This document shows positions 1 through 11,202 of a DNA stretch of 64,000 nt, one piece after another. The notes under the pieces are model-generated. The model was given only the letters and a program-made list of their open reading frames with translations, ran no database searches and had not been told where the DNA came from. The stretch spans positions 234,314 to 298,313 of the forward strand of contig NZ_VEFS01000004.1 of assembly GCF_007679045.1 (NCBI RefSeq). Reading direction: 5' to 3'. The position numbers and the translations under genes were made by a program. Each line of letters opens with the position of its first letter. Positions within the stretch are counted from its first letter, which is position 1. Source of the stretch: Microbacterium sp. BH-3-3-3 (GTDB taxonomy: Bacteria; Actinomycetota; Actinomycetes; Actinomycetales; Microbacteriaceae).

Positions 1-3000
1 GGCGACGGCGCGTGGTCCGACATCAACACCTCGGTCTCGCGCGACGGCCAGACCTGGACCGTCGACGACCACCCCCTCGCTCCCGTCTTCCGCGGAGGTC
101 CCGACGAGGCGCCGGGTGTCACGGTGACGCGACAGGGCCACGACGTGTCGTTCTCGCTGATGGGCGCCGAGCCGGGTGAGGTGGCGGCGCCGTTCTGGTG
201 GTGGGACGACTGGAAGCAGCTGACCTACCGCGACGTGGTCGGCTCATCCGATCTCGAGTACCGCATCGAGCCCGGTGCCGTGAAGGAGTCCGTCGTCCTC
301 GACGCGGCACCCACGTGGCGAACGTCGTGGACGTGGCGCATCGACGCCGGCGCTCTCACTCCGACCCTCGGCGAGGCGGATTCGGTGACCTTCACGGATG
401 CCGACGGCGCCGAGGTTCTCATGATCCCGACTCCCGTCGCGTTCGACTCGAGCGGCGTGGAGGGCGCTTCCGAGGACGCGACGGTCGCTCTCGACGCGTC
501 GCTCCGACAGGCAGCCGACGGCTCGTGGCGCTACACCCTGCGCGCCGATCGCGACTGGCTGCGCGACCCGGAACGCGTGTACCCGGTGCGCATCGATCCC
601 ACGGTCATGACCCCCCGCTCGACCACGGCGTACAAGTCCGACGGCACCGTGCGTAACGGGTCGACGCTGATCGGCAACACGCGCGAGGGAAATCGTGACA
701 GGTTCTGGCGATCGGTCGTCTCGTACGACTATGGCTCGCTGCCGGGTCAGTTCATCGCGGACGCTGCCGTCGGCGTCGCGTGGGACGGCGGCGGAACGCG
801 GTCGGCTCAGCAAGGCTGGGTGCAGCACGCCAGCGCCTTCTCGTACAACGGCATGGGACCGCATCTCGGCTGGTTCACGCTCGGCGACGGTCAGGCATGG
901 ACCGACGGCACCGGCGTCGCCGCTCGGTTGGCCAGCCAACTGCGCATCGGCGACCGACCCGCCTTCATGATCGGCGGCTACGAGGGCTCGACGTATTCGC
1001 TCAAGAGTGTCGACACCAACCTGTGGGTTCACTCGTGGGACTACCCCCACGTGTGGGGCAACGGCCCCCGCGAAGATCAGACGGGGGTCGGCCTCACCCC
1101 CACGCTGGGCCTGACCGCGACCAACCCTGGTGGTCGCCAGCAGTGGTTCCGCTTCGAGGTGGCGACCGACCCCGGCATGTCCAATCTCATCGCGGGGTCG
1201 GCCTGGGGTGGGGCGACGCAGTATCAGGTGCCCTGGGGGATCCTGCGGACCGGAACGCCCTACTACTGGCGCGTCTGGTTGGTCGACGACGTCAACGGTC
1301 ACCTCGGCCAGAGCACAGAGACCCAGTCGCCCGTCTACCGCTTCACGACGAACCAGGTTCCCCTTCCGGATGCCGCGACCGCGACGCCCGGCTCCCCGGT
1401 CACCGAGACCCCGACCACCGTCACGACCCTGACGCCGCAGTTGCAGGTCGGCGCGGTCTCCGACACCGACGGCACCGGCGGCTCGATGACGTACCAGTTC
1501 AAGATCGCCACCGGTCAAGACGCCCGCTCGGGCGCCGTGGTCACGTCAGGCTGGGTGAGCGCGGTGAACGGCGTCGCCTCGTGGACCGTCCCCGCCGGAA
1601 CCCTGCAAGACGGCGGCGTCTACTCGTGGACCGTCACCACGAACGACGGCCAAGACACCACGACCGAGAACACGTGGGTGCGGCGCCTCCGCACCGATCT
1701 CCGCCTCGGCGCCTCGGGCCCGTCGCCCTACGACACGGCCGGGGCGGTCACGACCAACCTCTCGAACGGCAACGTGAACGTCTCGTTCGCCTCGCCGACG
1801 GTGCAGACCTTGGGCGGCGCGATGGGTATGTCGTTCACCTACAACTCGCAAGAGGTGCCGCAGGCGAACCGTGGGTTGCTCGCGGAGTACTTCGACGCTC
1901 GAGTGAACGGCAGCCCGCCCTCCTCTGCCGACGGATACACCTTCGCCGACAAGGTCCCGGCGATGGTCCGCACGGACCCCGCGGTGTCGTTCCAGTGGGG
2001 CTCCGGTGTACCCGCCGAGGCTCTTCCCGCCGACTACTTCCTCGCGCGGTGGACTGGGTTCGTGACCCTGCCGCCCGAACTGATCGGACGCGAGGTGCGG
2101 TTCGGGGCCTCGCACGACGACGGCATCCGGGTCACCTACGACGGACGCAAGTTGATCGACCGGTGGCAGCACGGTTCGCAGACCACCACCGACGGCGCGA
2201 CCGTCACCGGCGCCGGCGGGGCGAAGCCGATCCAGGTCGAGTATTACGAGAGCGTCGGGATCGCGTCGGTCGATCTCTGGGTCGAATACACGCCCGAGGG
2301 CGCCTCCGCTTCCACGCGCATGAACGTCCCGCCCGACTGGTTCACGAAGCGCGTGACGACGTTGCCGCAGGGGTGGGGCGCGTCGGTGCCGCTCGCGGGG
2401 GTTGCGTCGAGCTGGGTCTCGGCGCAGATCACCGACGCGTCGGTCGTCCTCACCGACGTCACCGGCAAGTCGCACACGTACACGAAGGTCGCGGCGGGCG
2501 GCTACACGCCGCCGACCGGCGAGTACGGCGTGCTCTCGCTCGACGGAAACGGCTGGGTCGTCTTCACCGACGAAGACGGGACGGTCTACCAGTTCTCGAA
2601 GGAGGGGCGCGTGGCATCCGCCACCCCGCCCGAAGACGTGCGCAAGGCCGCCGCACCGCAGGCGCTGCTGAACGCCAACGGCGTCACGACGCAGATCGTC
2701 GACCCGGTGTCGAAGAGCGGCGACCAGTACCTGCGCGCCGTCGCCTTCACCTATCAGAGCGGCGATCGCACGGCCTGCCCCGAGCGCTCCGGAGACGGCT
2801 TCGCGAAGGCCCCCGTCGACATGCTGTGCCGCATCGCGTACCCCGACGGCTCCGAGTCGCGCCTGTTCTACAACGGCAACGGGCAGCTCGCGGCAATTCT
2901 CGATCCCGGCGACGAGCTCACGTTGTTCGGCTACGAGAACGCGGGAGGGCTGCTGAGCCAGATCCGCGATGCCACGGCGAACGACGGGCGGCCCCTCACC

Positions 3001-6000
3001 GCTACGGCCTCGGCGAACGATCCGGCCTCGACGACCATCGCCTACGACAGCGGGCGCGCGGTCGGCGTGACCCTTCCCGCTCCCGACGGCGTCACGGCAT
3101 CCGCTCGTCCTTCCCGGACCTACGGCTACGGCTCGGGTCAGACGACCGTGACCATCGCGGGGTTGTCGGGTCCGTCGCAGACCGTCACCTACGACGTCTC
3201 GTGGCGCCAGACGGCATCGACCACCGCCATGGGCGTGTCGACCAGCCAGCAGTGGGACGCGTCGAAAGACCTCGTGCGACGGACGACGGATGCCACGGGC
3301 CTCGTCTCCACGCGCATCTACGACCGCACCGATCGGCCGGTGGCCGCGTACGGGGCCGCACCCGCCGCGTGCTTCGGCAGCGACGGGATGCCCGTCTCGC
3401 AATCCGAGAGCCTGCAGGGATGCGGCATCGTGCCCCCGTCGTCGACAACGACCTACGACGGCGGCATGAACGGCCTGCAGGCGGCGTACTACTCGAACAC
3501 CGAGAAGCTGTCGGGCAAGCCCGAGGCGTACGGACTCGGTCTCGAGGGCGTGAGCGGGGGAGCGGTCGACCGCGACTGGGGTGAAACCGCGCCCATCGCG
3601 GGCATCTCGGCCGACCACTGGTCGCTCCGATTGACGGGTCTCATCACCTTCCCCGAGGCGGGCACCTACCGCCTTCGCACCACGAGCGATGACGGCGCAC
3701 GGGTGTGGCTCGACGACGTCCGGGTGATTGACCGGTGGCGCCCTCAGGGGGCGACCGACGAGACGAGCGCTGCTTTCACGGTCTCGGCGGGGGAGGTGCG
3801 GCGCATCCGCCTGGAGTACTTCGACACGACGGCTTACGCCGTGCTGCAGCTGAAGTGGTCGACGCCGTCGAACGGCGACTTCACGATCGTGCCGGGTGCG
3901 CAGCTGCGACCCGACTACGGCCTGGTCACCTCGACGGTCGTCGCCGACGGCACGTCGGTCGCCGGAGCAGCTGCCCCCTCGCTTACGACCGCGACGAGCT
4001 ACGCCGATCCGGTGGTGGGTCAGGCGACCGAGAACGTCGTCGACCCGGCCGGGCTGGCGCTGAAGAGCACGGCGGCGTTCGAGAAGATCAACGGCACCGG
4101 GTGGCTGCGTCAGTTGTCGAAGACGTTGCCCGCCGTCGCCGCCTCGGGATCGACGACGGATGCCACGAGGACGACCCGCGCGTACTACGGCGACCTCGAG
4201 CAGCTCGAGGCCGACACGTGCGGGGTTCCCGCCGGCACGCGGCAGTTCGGCATGCTGAAGAGCTCCACCGGCCCCACGCCCGCGACGGGTACCGCCATCG
4301 TGACCTCCTACGTTTACGACGTGATGGGGCGTACCGCGGGAACGCGGGTCACGGGCGACACCGGCTGGTCGTGCAGCACCGTCGATGCGCGCGGTCGAGT
4401 GACGCAGCACACGTCGATCGGTGGCGCGGGTGTGCCGACGCGCACCGTCACCACGACCTACACCGCGACGGCGGAGGGCACCCGAGTCGTCGTGACCGGT
4501 GAGGCGATCGAGGGGTCGAGCGGGTCGTCGATCACGACGCGCTCCGACTTCCTGGGCCGGGTGATCGCCTACACCGACGTGTGGGGCACGACCACCGCGC
4601 ATGAGTACGAGCCGCTGACCGGGCGCGTGCTGCAGGTCGTCACCAGCGGCGGGAGCCTCGACTCGTCGACGACCGGCTTCACCTACGACCGCGACGGAAA
4701 GACGACGTCCGTCTCGTTCCGCGGTGAGACCTACGCCTCCGTCGTGTACGACGCGAAGCAGCGGGTGTCGCAGGTGTCGTATCGGGGCGGCTCCGCGCTC
4801 GCCGTGGCGTGGGACGACACCCGCGGCAGCATCGGATCGCAGACGTGGTCGTTCCCCTCGGCGGCATCCATCACCGATGAGGTGACGAGATCGCTCGCCG
4901 GACGCATCGTGCGCGAGAGCTTCACCCAGGGAACCCAGTCGTACACCTCGACGTACGGCTACGACGGCGCGGGCCGCTTGGTCTCGGCGAAGATCCCCGG
5001 GCACGAGCTGTCGTACGAGTTCGCTTCATCCAGCGGGTGCGGTCCGAACGCGTGGGCCGGGGCGTCGGGTCACCGCACGCGCTCGGTGGACGCGTACACC
5101 GCGCCGGGTTCGACGACGGCGCAGGTGGCGACGATGCAGTTCTGTTACGACTGGGCCGACCGGCTGTTGTCGACGGCGAACAGCGGCACTGTCGCCGGGG
5201 CGAATCAGATCACCGACGGGTTCGGTGCGGATGAGATCTGGTACGACGTGCGCGGCAACACGCGCCGTCTGGCCGATCTGCAGTTCTCGTACGACGCCGA
5301 CAACCAGCACATCGGCACGGTGACCTACAAGGGTTCGCGCACGTCGTTGGTGCGGGATGCGGCGGGTCGTGTGGTGTCGCGCACGGTGGATCCGGCGGGC
5401 GATGCGCCGGCGGTGACGAAGCGGTACTTGTATGCCGGTGCGGGCGATACCCCGGTCGGTGTGGTGTCGGCGGATGCGTCTTCGGTGTGGATGCTGTCGT
5501 TGCCCGGTGGGGTGACGGTGGATGTGCCGTCTGCGGGGGCGTCGACGTGGGCGTACCCGTCGCTGCAGGGGCACACCCTGACCACCGGCGACGGGGCGTC
5601 GTCGACGGGGGTGCAGCTGTACGACCCGTTCGGTCAGCCGTTGGATGCCGTGACCCTGGCGATCGGCACGGCTGCGGCGAACGCGTCGGGCGTGGTCGAT
5701 GAGACATCCGGGTGGCATCAGGGTGCGCAGAAGCTGGTGGAGGCGACCGAAGACACGCTGATCGTCGAGATGGGCGCCCGGTTGTACGTGCCGACGCTAG
5801 GTCGGTTCTTGCAGGTCGACCCGGTCGAGGGCGGAGTCGACAACGACTATGTGTGGCCGACGGATCCGATCGGGAAGAACGACCTGAGCGGTCAGTTCGC
5901 TCTCGCTGCGGCCGCCCCACTTCTCGCCTTCGGACCGTGGGGTTGGGCGGCACTCGCGGCTGTCGTAGTCGTGGTCATCCTGGTCTCGATCGCCTCGACG

Positions 6001-6183
6001 CCCGGCTTCCAGCGCGGGCTAGGTACCCTGTTCGCGCGCAAGCGCGAGAATTCTCAGCCGAAAGAGCACACGAAAAATGCCAGGCCATCGTCGCTCAACA
6101 AACATCAGAAGGGGCAGGCTCGAAAGGCGCAGGTAGTCAATGACCGAAAGCGTCGAGCCCCCACGTGGAAGCAGAAGAAGTGA
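1..6183 (+). CDS. RHS/YD-repeat wall-associated polymorphic toxin, 5' end outside the window
   Basis: The reading frame is open from base 1, so the N-terminus lies upstream; 2,060 residues are visible. Two PA14-like domains (about residues 623-763 and 1157-1290) carry the HDDGIRV and SDDGARVW signatures, suggesting carbohydrate or wall binding. YD/RHS repeats surround them ([40 protein letters not shown]). The RHS core ends in [15 protein letters not shown] at base 5892, the usual junction before a variable tip. The 96-residue tip has a long hydrophobic stretch (about 1967-1998) and a basic tail with [14 protein letters not shown] proteins of this type form a shell around a secreted toxin used in contact-dependent competition. 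The toxin activity of this tip is not recognised. A TPR gene follows 12 bases later as the likely immunity partner. Confidence 0.93.
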   Translation, partial: GDGAWSDINTSVSRDGQTWTVDDHPLAPVFRGGPDEAPGVTVTRQGHDVSFSLMGAEPGEVAAPFWWWDDWKQLTYRDVVGSSDLEYRIEPGAVKESVVLDAAPTWRTSWTWRIDAGALTPTLGEADSVTFTDADGAEVLMIPTPVAFDSSGVEGASEDATVALDASLRQAADGSWRYTLRADRDWLRDPERVYPVRIDPTVMTPRSTTAYKSDGTVRNGSTLIGNTREGNRDRFWRSVVSYDYGSLPGQFIADAAVGVAWDGGGTRSAQQGWVQHASAFSYNGMGPHLGWFTLGDGQAWTDGTGVAARLASQLRIGDRPAFMIGGYEGSTYSLKSVDTNLWVHSWDYPHVWGNGPREDQTGVGLTPTLGLTATNPGGRQQWFRFEVATDPGMSNLIAGSAWGGATQYQVPWGILRTGTPYYWRVWLVDDVNGHLGQSTETQSPVYRFTTNQVPLPDAATATPGSPVTETPTTVTTLTPQLQVGAVSDTDGTGGSMTYQFKIATGQDARSGAVVTSGWVSAVNGVASWTVPAGTLQDGGVYSWTVTTNDGQDTTTENTWVRRLRTDLRLGASGPSPYDTAGAVTTNLSNGNVNVSFASPTVQTLGGAMGMSFTYNSQEVPQANRGLLAEYFDARVNGSPPSSADGYTFADKVPAMVRTDPAVSFQWGSGVPAEALPADYFLARWTGFVTLPPELIGREVRFGASHDDGIRVTYDGRKLIDRWQHGSQTTTDGATVTGAGGAKPIQVEYYESVGIASVDLWVEYTPEGASASTRMNVPPDWFTKRVTTLPQGWGASVPLAGVASSWVSAQITDASVVLTDVTGKSHTYTKVAAGGYTPPTGEYGVLSLDGNGWVVFTDEDGTVYQFSKEGRVASATPPEDVRKAAAPQALLNANGVTTQIVDPVSKSGDQYLRAVAFTYQSGDRTACPERSGDGFAKAPVDMLCRIAYPDGSESRLFYNGNGQLAAILDPGDELTLFGYENAGGLLSQIRDATANDGRPLTATASANDPASTTIAYDSGRAVGVTLPAPDGVTASARPSRTYGYGSGQTTVTIAGLSGPSQTVTYDVSWRQTASTTAMGVSTSQQWDASKDLVRRTTDATGLVSTRIYDRTDRPVAAYGAAPAACFGSDGMPVSQSESLQGCGIVPPSSTTTYDGGMNGLQAAYYSNTEKLSGKPEAYGLGLEGVSGGAVDRDWGETAPIAGISADHWSLRLTGLITFPEAGTYRLRTTSDDGARVWLDDVRVIDRWRPQGATDETSAAFTVSAGEVRRIRLEYFDTTAYAVLQLKWSTPSNGDFTIVPGAQLRPDYGLVTSTVVADGTSVAGAAAPSLTTATSYADPVVGQATENVVDPAGLALKSTAAFEKINGTGWLRQLSKTLPAVAASGSTTDATRTTRAYYGDLEQLEADTCGVPAGTRQFGMLKSSTGPTPATGTAIVTSYVYDVMGRTAGTRVTGDTGWSCSTVDARGRVTQHTSIGGAGVPTRTVTTTYTATAEGTRVVVTGEAIEGSSGSSITTRSDFLGRVIAYTDVWGTTTAHEYEPLTGRVLQVVTSGGSLDSSTTGFTYDRDGKTTSVSFRGETYASVVYDAKQRVSQVSYRGGSALAVAWDDTRGSIGSQTWSFPSAASITDEVTRSLAGRIVRESFTQGTQSYTSTYGYDGAGRLVSAKIPGHELSYEFASSSGCGPNAWAGASGHRTRSVDAYTAPGSTTAQVATMQFCYDWADRLLSTANSGTVAGANQITDGFGADEIWYDVRGNTRRLADLQFSYDADNQHIGTVTYKGSRTSLVRDAAGRVVSRTVDPAGDAPAVTKRYLYAGAGDTPVGVVSADASSVWMLSLPGGVTVDVPSAGASTWAYPSLQGHTLTTGDGASSTGVQLYDPFGQPLDAVTLAIGTAAANASGVVDETSGWHQGAQKLVEATEDTLIVEMGARLYVPTLGRFLQVDPVEGGVDNDYVWPTDPIGKNDLSGQFALAAAAPLLAFGPWGWAALAAVVVVVILVSIASTPGFQRGLGTLFARKRENSQPKEHTKNARPSSLNKHQKGQARKAQVVNDRKRRAPTWKQKK

Positions 6184-6195
6184 GGTCAGGAGAAG

Positions 6196-6786
6196 ATGAT
6201 GAACGTCCCGAGTAACGATTCTAGTCCGGGCGACGAGACAAAAAGCGTTTCGCGCTGGGAAGAAATGGCGCAAATTGAGTTCGAAAATGGGAATTTCCCT
6301 GTCGCCGAAAAATATATTCGGTCAGCGCTTCGGCTTGGTGGCGCGGACGCGACGAATTACTACAACCTGGGGCAAATTCTTTACGAATCTGGTGACTACC
6401 TCGGCGCGATTGACGCGTATGGCAAGTCGATCCCCGAAGTCGATGAGGCGTTAGTCAATCGAGGGTTGTGCTGGGAGCTCGTGGGGGACTTTGAGAATGC
6501 GCGAACAGACTACCTCGCTGCCCTCGACATTAATTCTCGAAATGTCGATGCTCTAGTGAATATTGGCACCCTCGAACTCAGTGAAAAAAACGTAGGTCTA
6601 GCGACGAACTACCTGTCGCGGGCGGCAGCGCTCGACCCGAGGTGTAATTGGCAACTGGCTGACGCGTATGTAGAGTCCGGCGAACTTGCCTTGGCGGCGG
6701 ACGCCCTCGAGACGGCAGTCGCGACCGGAGAGCAGAGGGCGTCCATCCAGCTCGAAGAGGTGCGCGCGAAGTTGAGGAATCTTTAG
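6196..6786 (+). CDS. TPR-repeat protein, putative immunity/partner of the RHS tip
   Basis: This 196-residue soluble protein has no signal peptide and is built of tetratricopeptide-like repeats (NYYNLGQILYESGDYLGAID at about residues 50-70, then ALVNRGLCWELVGDFENART and further helices). It starts with ATG 12 bases after the RHS stop, preceded by AGGAGAAG. Its GC content is visibly lower than the RHS core, as expected of an acquired cassette. Position directly behind the toxin tip is the only evidence for an immunity role. A degenerate relative of one repeat occurs at 13390-13530, and a looser TPR fragment at 16164-16478, so the family has been present here more than once. A general TPR scaffold protein is the alternative. 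Confidence 0.75.
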   Translation: MMNVPSNDSSPGDETKSVSRWEEMAQIEFENGNFPVAEKYIRSALRLGGADATNYYNLGQILYESGDYLGAIDAYGKSIPEVDEALVNRGLCWELVGDFENARTDYLAALDINSRNVDALVNIGTLELSEKNVGLATNYLSRAAALDPRCNWQLADAYVESGELALAADALETAVATGEQRASIQLEEVRAKLRNL

Positions 6787-6793
6787 GCGGTCG

Positions 6794-7009
6794 GTGTTGT
6801 CGACTGGGGGTCCCGTCGTTGCGGGAACAGATCAGCGGCGACGGTGTCGAGCGGGCATAGCCGTCGGCAAGATCCGTCAAGCGGTTCTATCCGCTGCGGC
6901 TCAGGCTCTGAAAGCAGTGGTGGGCCGAAGCGGCTCAGCTAACTCTGCGGGGTGGCGGACGGGGCGGGGAAGTTTTTCGACAGGGAGCCGAGGATGGAAC
7001 GTCAAGTGA
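6794..7009 (+). pseudogene. Remnant of an RHS toxin tip (C-terminal tail only)
   Basis: The last codons of this frame read GWRTGRGSFSTGSRGWNVK and then stop. This matches the tail of the third orphan tip ([19 protein letters not shown], ending 12247) and another remnant ending 15865. No RHS core precedes it, so the front of the cassette appears deleted. As with its relatives, the tail runs straight into a small two-helix membrane protein gene, here starting at 6994 inside the tail. The part before the tail is not recognisable. Confidence 0.7.
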
Positions 7010-7251
7010 ATGATTACAGGCAACAGTTCATGGCTGGCTTCACTAGAAGGCGGCGACTCGTTTGGTATGCATGTATCGCCCCCGCGTCAATCCTCGTCAC
7101 AGTGTCCACGTTATTTCCACACACATTGTGGCTCATACCGTTCCCGGCTGCGTTGATGGTCACTCTCGCGTGTTTCGAAATCGTTCGCTACGTACGAAAC
7201 GAGAGGCGAGCGAAGAATCCGGCAGAACGCGATGCTCGCGAGGCTGAGTGA
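6994..7251 (+). CDS. Small two-helix membrane protein, putative immunity protein
   Basis: 85 residues with a basic N-terminus (DYRQQFMAGFTRRRR), two hydrophobic segments (about residues 24-40 and 46-64) and a charged C-terminal tail. It is paralogous to the products at 12244, 12766 and 15862: all share an R/K-rich start, an aromatic motif before helix 1 and a conserved end to helix 2 (LACFEIVRY here, LACFELLRY in the 12766 copy). ATG 6994 is chosen because it follows GGGAGCCGAGG and gives the same length as the relatives; an ATG at 6952 would add 14 residues inside the toxin tail frame. A membrane-located immunity protein suggests the cognate toxin acts at, or crosses, the membrane. Confidence 0.7.
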   Translation: MERQVNDYRQQFMAGFTRRRRLVWYACIAPASILVTVSTLFPHTLWLIPFPAALMVTLACFEIVRYVRNERRAKNPAERDAREAE

Positions 7252-7328
7252 CTAGCGAGCGCAGCTCGGAGATCTGACATCGACCGCCTCGGTACACGAC
7301 CCGTTGAGTCTGCCGTGGATGCCGCCCC

Positions 7329-7421
7329 ATGAGAACCGGCACAACCACACACGCCATCTTCCAGGTTGCGGGACCGGGTAAGGGCCATTACAACCTCTTC
7401 CGCGGAAGGTCGCCCTATTGA
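7329..7421 (+). pseudogene. Remnant of a second toxin tip (HYNLFR tail)
   Basis: A short frame ends in [16 protein letters not shown] and TGA. The same DNA recurs at about 13522-13573, where the stop is mutated to CGA. No RHS core is attached. The stop overlaps the TTG start of the following gene by four bases (TTGA), the coupling seen at other toxin/immunity junctions here. I read it as the last piece of a deleted toxin tip whose partner gene survived. Confidence 0.6.
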
Positions 7422-7831
7422 ACGAGGAATCGAAGTCACGCGCAACATTGCGGCTGCTTCAGGCAAACGGCCGGATCTCGAAACACGCCCTGGGGAGCGG
7501 GGATCTGATCTTCGCGGAGAGTCGTGACGGCTCTGGGCTGCCGGTCGAACTCATTCTCTTGGACGAACGTCTGGCGTTCCTGTCCTTGGGGCAGGTGTTC
7601 TGGTCCGACCTTTCGTCAGACGAGGAGGATCAGGCGTTCGCGGAGCGGGTTGTGCGATGCGTCGTCTTCGGCGGTGCGCGAACGCTCAAGTCTGGCCGCG
7701 CGTGTTACCTCGTGTGCGGTGATTACGCACACTTCGCACCCGCCAACGCCCGTGAACTGCACAGATGGCCCGCATGGACCTCCCCAGCTCGCGAGTACGA
7801 CGCCACCCCTGTGCGAATAGGTTGCCTGTGA
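7418..7831 (+). CDS. Putative immunity protein of the HYNLFR-tail toxin
   Basis: This 137-residue soluble protein is not matched to a family by me. The TTG start overlaps the TGA of the toxin tail, and it ends with TGATG, coupling it to the in-frame ATG of the next orphan RHS fragment. A diverged second copy lies at 13571-13987, with conserved segments such as [15 protein letters not shown] and [12 protein letters not shown]. In that copy the TTG start has become TCG. Pairing with the same toxin tail in two places supports a toxin-specific partner role; no experimental family assignment is claimed. Confidence 0.7.
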   Translation: MNEESKSRATLRLLQANGRISKHALGSGDLIFAESRDGSGLPVELILLDERLAFLSLGQVFWSDLSSDEEDQAFAERVVRCVVFGGARTLKSGRACYLVCGDYAHFAPANARELHRWPAWTSPAREYDATPVRIGCL

Positions 7832-8982
7832 TGACGTTGGCCGCTGCCGATCGAAGTGCGCCCGCATTCGACGTGCGCGGCAACACGCGACGTCTGGCTG
7901 ATCTGCGGTTCTCGTACGACGCTGACAACCAGCACATCGGCACCGTGACCTACAGGGGTTCGCGCACGTCTCTGGTGTGGGATGCGGCGGGTCGTGTGGT
8001 GTCGCGGACGGTGGATCCGGCGGGTGATGCACCGGCGGTGACGAAGCGGCACTTGTATGCCGGTGCGGGCGATACCCCGCTGGCGGTGGTGTCGGCGGAT
8101 GCGTCTTCGGTGTGGATGTTGCCGCTTCCCGGTGGGGTGACGGTGGATGTGCCGTCTGCGGGGGCGTCGACGTGGGCGTACCCGTCGCTGCAGGGGCACA
8201 CCCTGACCACCGGCGACGGGACAACGTCGACGGGGGTGCAGCTGTACGACCCGTTCGGTCAGCCGTTGGATGCCGTGACCCTGGCGATCGGCACGGCTGC
8301 GGCGAACGCGTCGGGTGTGGTCGACGAGACGTCGGGGTGGCATCAGGGTGCGCAGAAGCTGGTGGAGGCGACCGAAGACACGCTGATCGTCGAGATGGGC
8401 GCCCGGTTGTACGTGCCGACGCTGGGTCGGTTCTTGCAGGTCGACCCGGTCGAGGGGGGCGTCGACAACGACTATGTGTGGCCGACGGACCCGATCGGGA
8501 AGAACGACCTGAGCGGGCGCTGGAGCCTGGGGGATGTCGGCAAGCTGATCACTGATTCCTCTGTTGGAAAGGCTGCTCTGTTCGCTTGTGGTTTCATCCC
8601 GGGCGCGATCGGGACCGCCTGTGCCGTCGTCGAGACACTTTCCTACCTAGCGCAAGGAAGGTGGGGGGAGGCTGCAGTTTCCGCCGCTGGCATCGCGGTC
8701 AGCGCGGTGGGGATGAAAAGCGCTTTGAAAGCGACTGCCTCCGTTATAGAAGCCACGGCAAGAGTTCGCTTAGTCCGGCAGGTGGGCGCCTTAACGGGAC
8801 GCGCTCAGTACCGCGCAAAATACCGGGCCGCCGAGTCACAGATTGAATTACCCTTGAATGCTGCGATGAATATCGCCAACAATGCGACCGCTGACGCCGT
8901 TCGACCCTTAGTGTCAAAGTGGAGATCCTACGCTCCCGCGCTTCAATCATCACTGATGAGAAGATGGGCCCGGGTCGCGTGA
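7831..8982 (+). CDS. Orphan RHS-CT fragment 1 (core 7869-8517 plus tip)
   Basis: It lacks any secretion domain. ATG 7831, overlapping the previous stop as TGATG, is in frame with the RHS core, so a 383-residue protein could be made by translational coupling. The core copy is uninterrupted and ends [13 protein letters not shown] at base 8517. The tip of about 155 residues begins [15 protein letters not shown], has a hydrophobic region ([19 protein letters not shown]) and a basic end ([10 protein letters not shown]). The tip differs from all others in the window. It is either a silent donor cassette or a cytosolic toxin fragment; I favour a donor. Confidence 0.75.
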   Translation: MTLAAADRSAPAFDVRGNTRRLADLRFSYDADNQHIGTVTYRGSRTSLVWDAAGRVVSRTVDPAGDAPAVTKRHLYAGAGDTPLAVVSADASSVWMLPLPGGVTVDVPSAGASTWAYPSLQGHTLTTGDGTTSTGVQLYDPFGQPLDAVTLAIGTAAANASGVVDETSGWHQGAQKLVEATEDTLIVEMGARLYVPTLGRFLQVDPVEGGVDNDYVWPTDPIGKNDLSGRWSLGDVGKLITDSSVGKAALFACGFIPGAIGTACAVVETLSYLAQGRWGEAAVSAAGIAVSAVGMKSALKATASVIEATARVRLVRQVGALTGRAQYRAKYRAAESQIELPLNAAMNIANNATADAVRPLVSKWRSYAPALQSSLMRRWARVA

Positions 8983-9458
8983 CGAATGTAATTCCTGGCT
9001 CGGCGCGCGGAGCGCGAGTGGGCGGAGCTTGTTTTGGGGTTGTTGGCATCGCCGTGACATCGTTTGCTGAAGCGTCGAGCCAGTCGGACCGATTGCCGTG
9101 GCTATTCTATGTGATCTTCCTATATTGGATATGCAGGCCGTGGTTCATGGGTGTTGTGATAATGGAGGATGCCATCCAGATCCGCAGTTGGTATCGCACT
9201 TACCGCATTCCATACACCGAAATTGCCGCAGTAGGCTACACGCGATACCAAGGCCTTATGGCGAAGACGGCAGTGGGCTGGCTACCTGTCGCTGGCGTCA
9301 TCGCGACTATCGAGATTCGGACGACATCTGGTCGATGCAGGGACTTCCCCTCCACAGTGGGCCGGCTGCGTACAGTCCTCAAACTGCGTCGGTCTATACG
9401 CGAGGCGGCTCGGCTCGCGCCGCCGCGCTTCGACCTCAACGATCCGGACACGTTGTGA
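8979..9458 (+). CDS. Membrane protein with PH-like domain, putative immunity protein
   Basis: 159 residues from GTG 8979, which overlaps the toxin stop as GTGA; ATG 8964 or 8919 would extend it back into the toxin. Two hydrophobic segments (about residues 14-30 and 42-60) are followed by a beta-rich domain ([20 protein letters not shown], then [13 protein letters not shown]). This layout resembles bacterial PH-domain membrane proteins. The gene at 10468 has the same two-helix plus beta-domain plan, so partners of orphan tips 1 and 2 may be distant relatives. Function is inferred from position only. Confidence 0.7.
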   Translation: MTNVIPGSARGARVGGACFGVVGIAVTSFAEASSQSDRLPWLFYVIFLYWICRPWFMGVVIMEDAIQIRSWYRTYRIPYTEIAAVGYTRYQGLMAKTAVGWLPVAGVIATIEIRTTSGRCRDFPSTVGRLRTVLKLRRSIREAARLAPPRFDLNDPDTL

Positions 9459-9563
9459 GGCGTGCGCAGTCTGTCGACGTCGTGGTAGTCGGCGTCGCCT
9501 CATTCATCATTCAAGCGCGGGCGGCAACTGTCGCTGGACCGAGAGCGTCCAACTTGTCGTGCC

Positions 9564-10468
9564 TGTACGCCGGTGCGGGCGATAGCCCGGTCGCGGTGGT
9601 GTCGGCGGATGCCTCGTCCGTCTGGATGCTGTCGTTGCCCGGCGGGGTGACGGTCGATGTGCCGTCGGCCGGGGCGCCGACATGGGCCTACCCTTCCCTG
9701 CAAGGCCACACCTTGACGACCGGGGACGGGACGACGTCGACGGGGGTGCAGCTGTACGACCCGTTCGGTCAGCCGTTGGATGCCGCGACCTTGGCGATCG
9801 GCACGGCTGCGGCGAACGCGTCTGGTGTGGTCGATGAGACGTCGGGGTGGCAGCAGGGTGCGCAGAAGCTGGTGGAGGCGACCGAGGACACGCTGATCGT
9901 CGAGATGGGCGCCCGGTTGTACGTGCCGACGCTGTGCAGGTTCTTGCAGGTGGACCCGGTCGAGGGCGGCGTTGACAACGACTATGTATGGCCGACGGAC
10001 CCGATCGGGAAGAACGACCTGAGCGGGCGCGCCTGGTGGGAAGACGTCGGGCGGGCAATTACGGACAACAAGGCCCTTGAGTTCGGATGCATGTTCGCAT
10101 TCGGTGTTGCTGGAACGATTTGCTCTATCGTCAAGGGGGCCGGATACGCGCTGCAGGGTGATGCTGCAGGAGTCGCAATTGAGGTTGCCGGCGCGGTAAC
10201 CGGTGGGCTCGCCTCCAAAGCGGTTGCTGCTGCTCATGTGCTGGTGATTTCGACCAAAGTGGTCTTCTCTAGGGCCGGCAGTGTCACAAGGGCGACGTTG
10301 CGGCCGACGGCCGCTGCGGCTCGCGCTTACGGGCGGTTGGCCGAGGTGTTTACGGCCAATGCTTGGGGAGTGGTATCGCGACGCACCCCGGTGAGTTCGC
10401 CTATGGCACCCGCCACACCGCGATCGGTCAACCGGCGCGCGCCGAAGCGCGGAGAGATCTACGCCTGA
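9564..10468 (+). pseudogene. Orphan RHS-CT fragment 2 (464-bp core plus tip)
   Basis: The core begins abruptly inside the LYAGAGD codons at 9564 and ends at DLSG, base 10027. The frame continues upstream to 9098, but that part is unrelated to RHS and lies over the previous gene, so no convincing start exists. One core residue is changed from GRFLQ to CRFLQ. The tip of 147 residues begins [14 protein letters not shown], contains a hydrophobic region ([20 protein letters not shown]) and ends [11 protein letters not shown]. It is probably silent unless recombined into the full gene. Confidence 0.8.
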
Positions 10469-11004
10469 TGACTGCGCCAAAGCAAGTAGATCGACAAATG
10501 GGACGGGGAGGTCGGATTCGCCGTCTCGGTGTCTCCAGCGCACTCATGGGGATGTTGCCAACCGCGGCGGTCGTCGCGACCTCGGGCGCAACTCCCGCAG
10601 AGCTCGTCCTCCTTGCGACTTGTTCGAGCCCTGTTTTGCTGTTCTACGGGTGGGCTTGGTTGCGCGTCTGGCGGACCGGGGCCTTTCCTGGTGTGGACGC
10701 TCTTCACGTTGTGGGGTGGTGGAAAACAAGCGTCATCGAGAAATCGATGATCCGCCGGGCTTATGCCGTCCCTTATCGAGGTTGGTTCTATGTCTTCGGG
10801 TGGCCGGTCGTGAGCGGGTCGTGGCAGAGCGGAGCTATAGAAGTCGAGGTTGCCGGCGCTGTCAGAACGCTCAGTGGAACGGTCACATCCCTTGGCTGCG
10901 CACGTGAAGAGGCGGAGCGAATCAACCGTTGGCTTGGTCTTGAAGCGGGCGCAGGTGATGGGCCACGCAGACGGAACTCCCGAAACGAGGGACGCGGAAG
11001 GTGA
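10468..11004 (+). CDS. Two-helix membrane protein, putative immunity protein of tip 2
   Basis: 178 residues. ATG 10468 shares its A with the TGA of the toxin tip (TGATG), hence this start rather than the upstream ATG 10363. Two hydrophobic segments (about residues 20-35 and 40-58) precede a beta-rich domain ending in a short amphipathic helix ([14 protein letters not shown]), a plan shared with the gene at 8979. The C-terminus is basic. No family name is assigned; the immunity role is inferred from the overlap with the toxin tip. Confidence 0.7.
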   Translation: MTAPKQVDRQMGRGGRIRRLGVSSALMGMLPTAAVVATSGATPAELVLLATCSSPVLLFYGWAWLRVWRTGAFPGVDALHVVGWWKTSVIEKSMIRRAYAVPYRGWFYVFGWPVVSGSWQSGAIEVEVAGAVRTLSGTVTSLGCAREEAERINRWLGLEAGAGDGPRRRNSRNEGRGR

Positions 11005-11202
11005 CAGCCGAACAACCCAGGGGTCCGAAGGCTGTCGCGACGGTCTTCGCTCGAACACCGGCACTCGACGCGGTGATTGCACCTGTATGACTCATTCGAT
11101 AGGCGGTTGGATTCCGCGACGTTCGCCAACGGCACGACCGCATGGAATGCGTCTGGCGTGGGCCGAAAGCGGCGAGTTGAGGCGCGCCTTCGGAGCCATA
11201 GC

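Noticed and set aside
244..5004. Long open frames on the minus strand opposite the RHS gene (424 and 1,152 codons)
   Set aside because: Arginine/glycine-rich shadow frames produced by high GC; no domains and no ribosome binding sites.
9098..9563. Open frame joined to orphan RHS fragment 2
   Set aside because: It overlaps the partner gene of fragment 1 in another frame and has no similarity to RHS; probably fortuitous.
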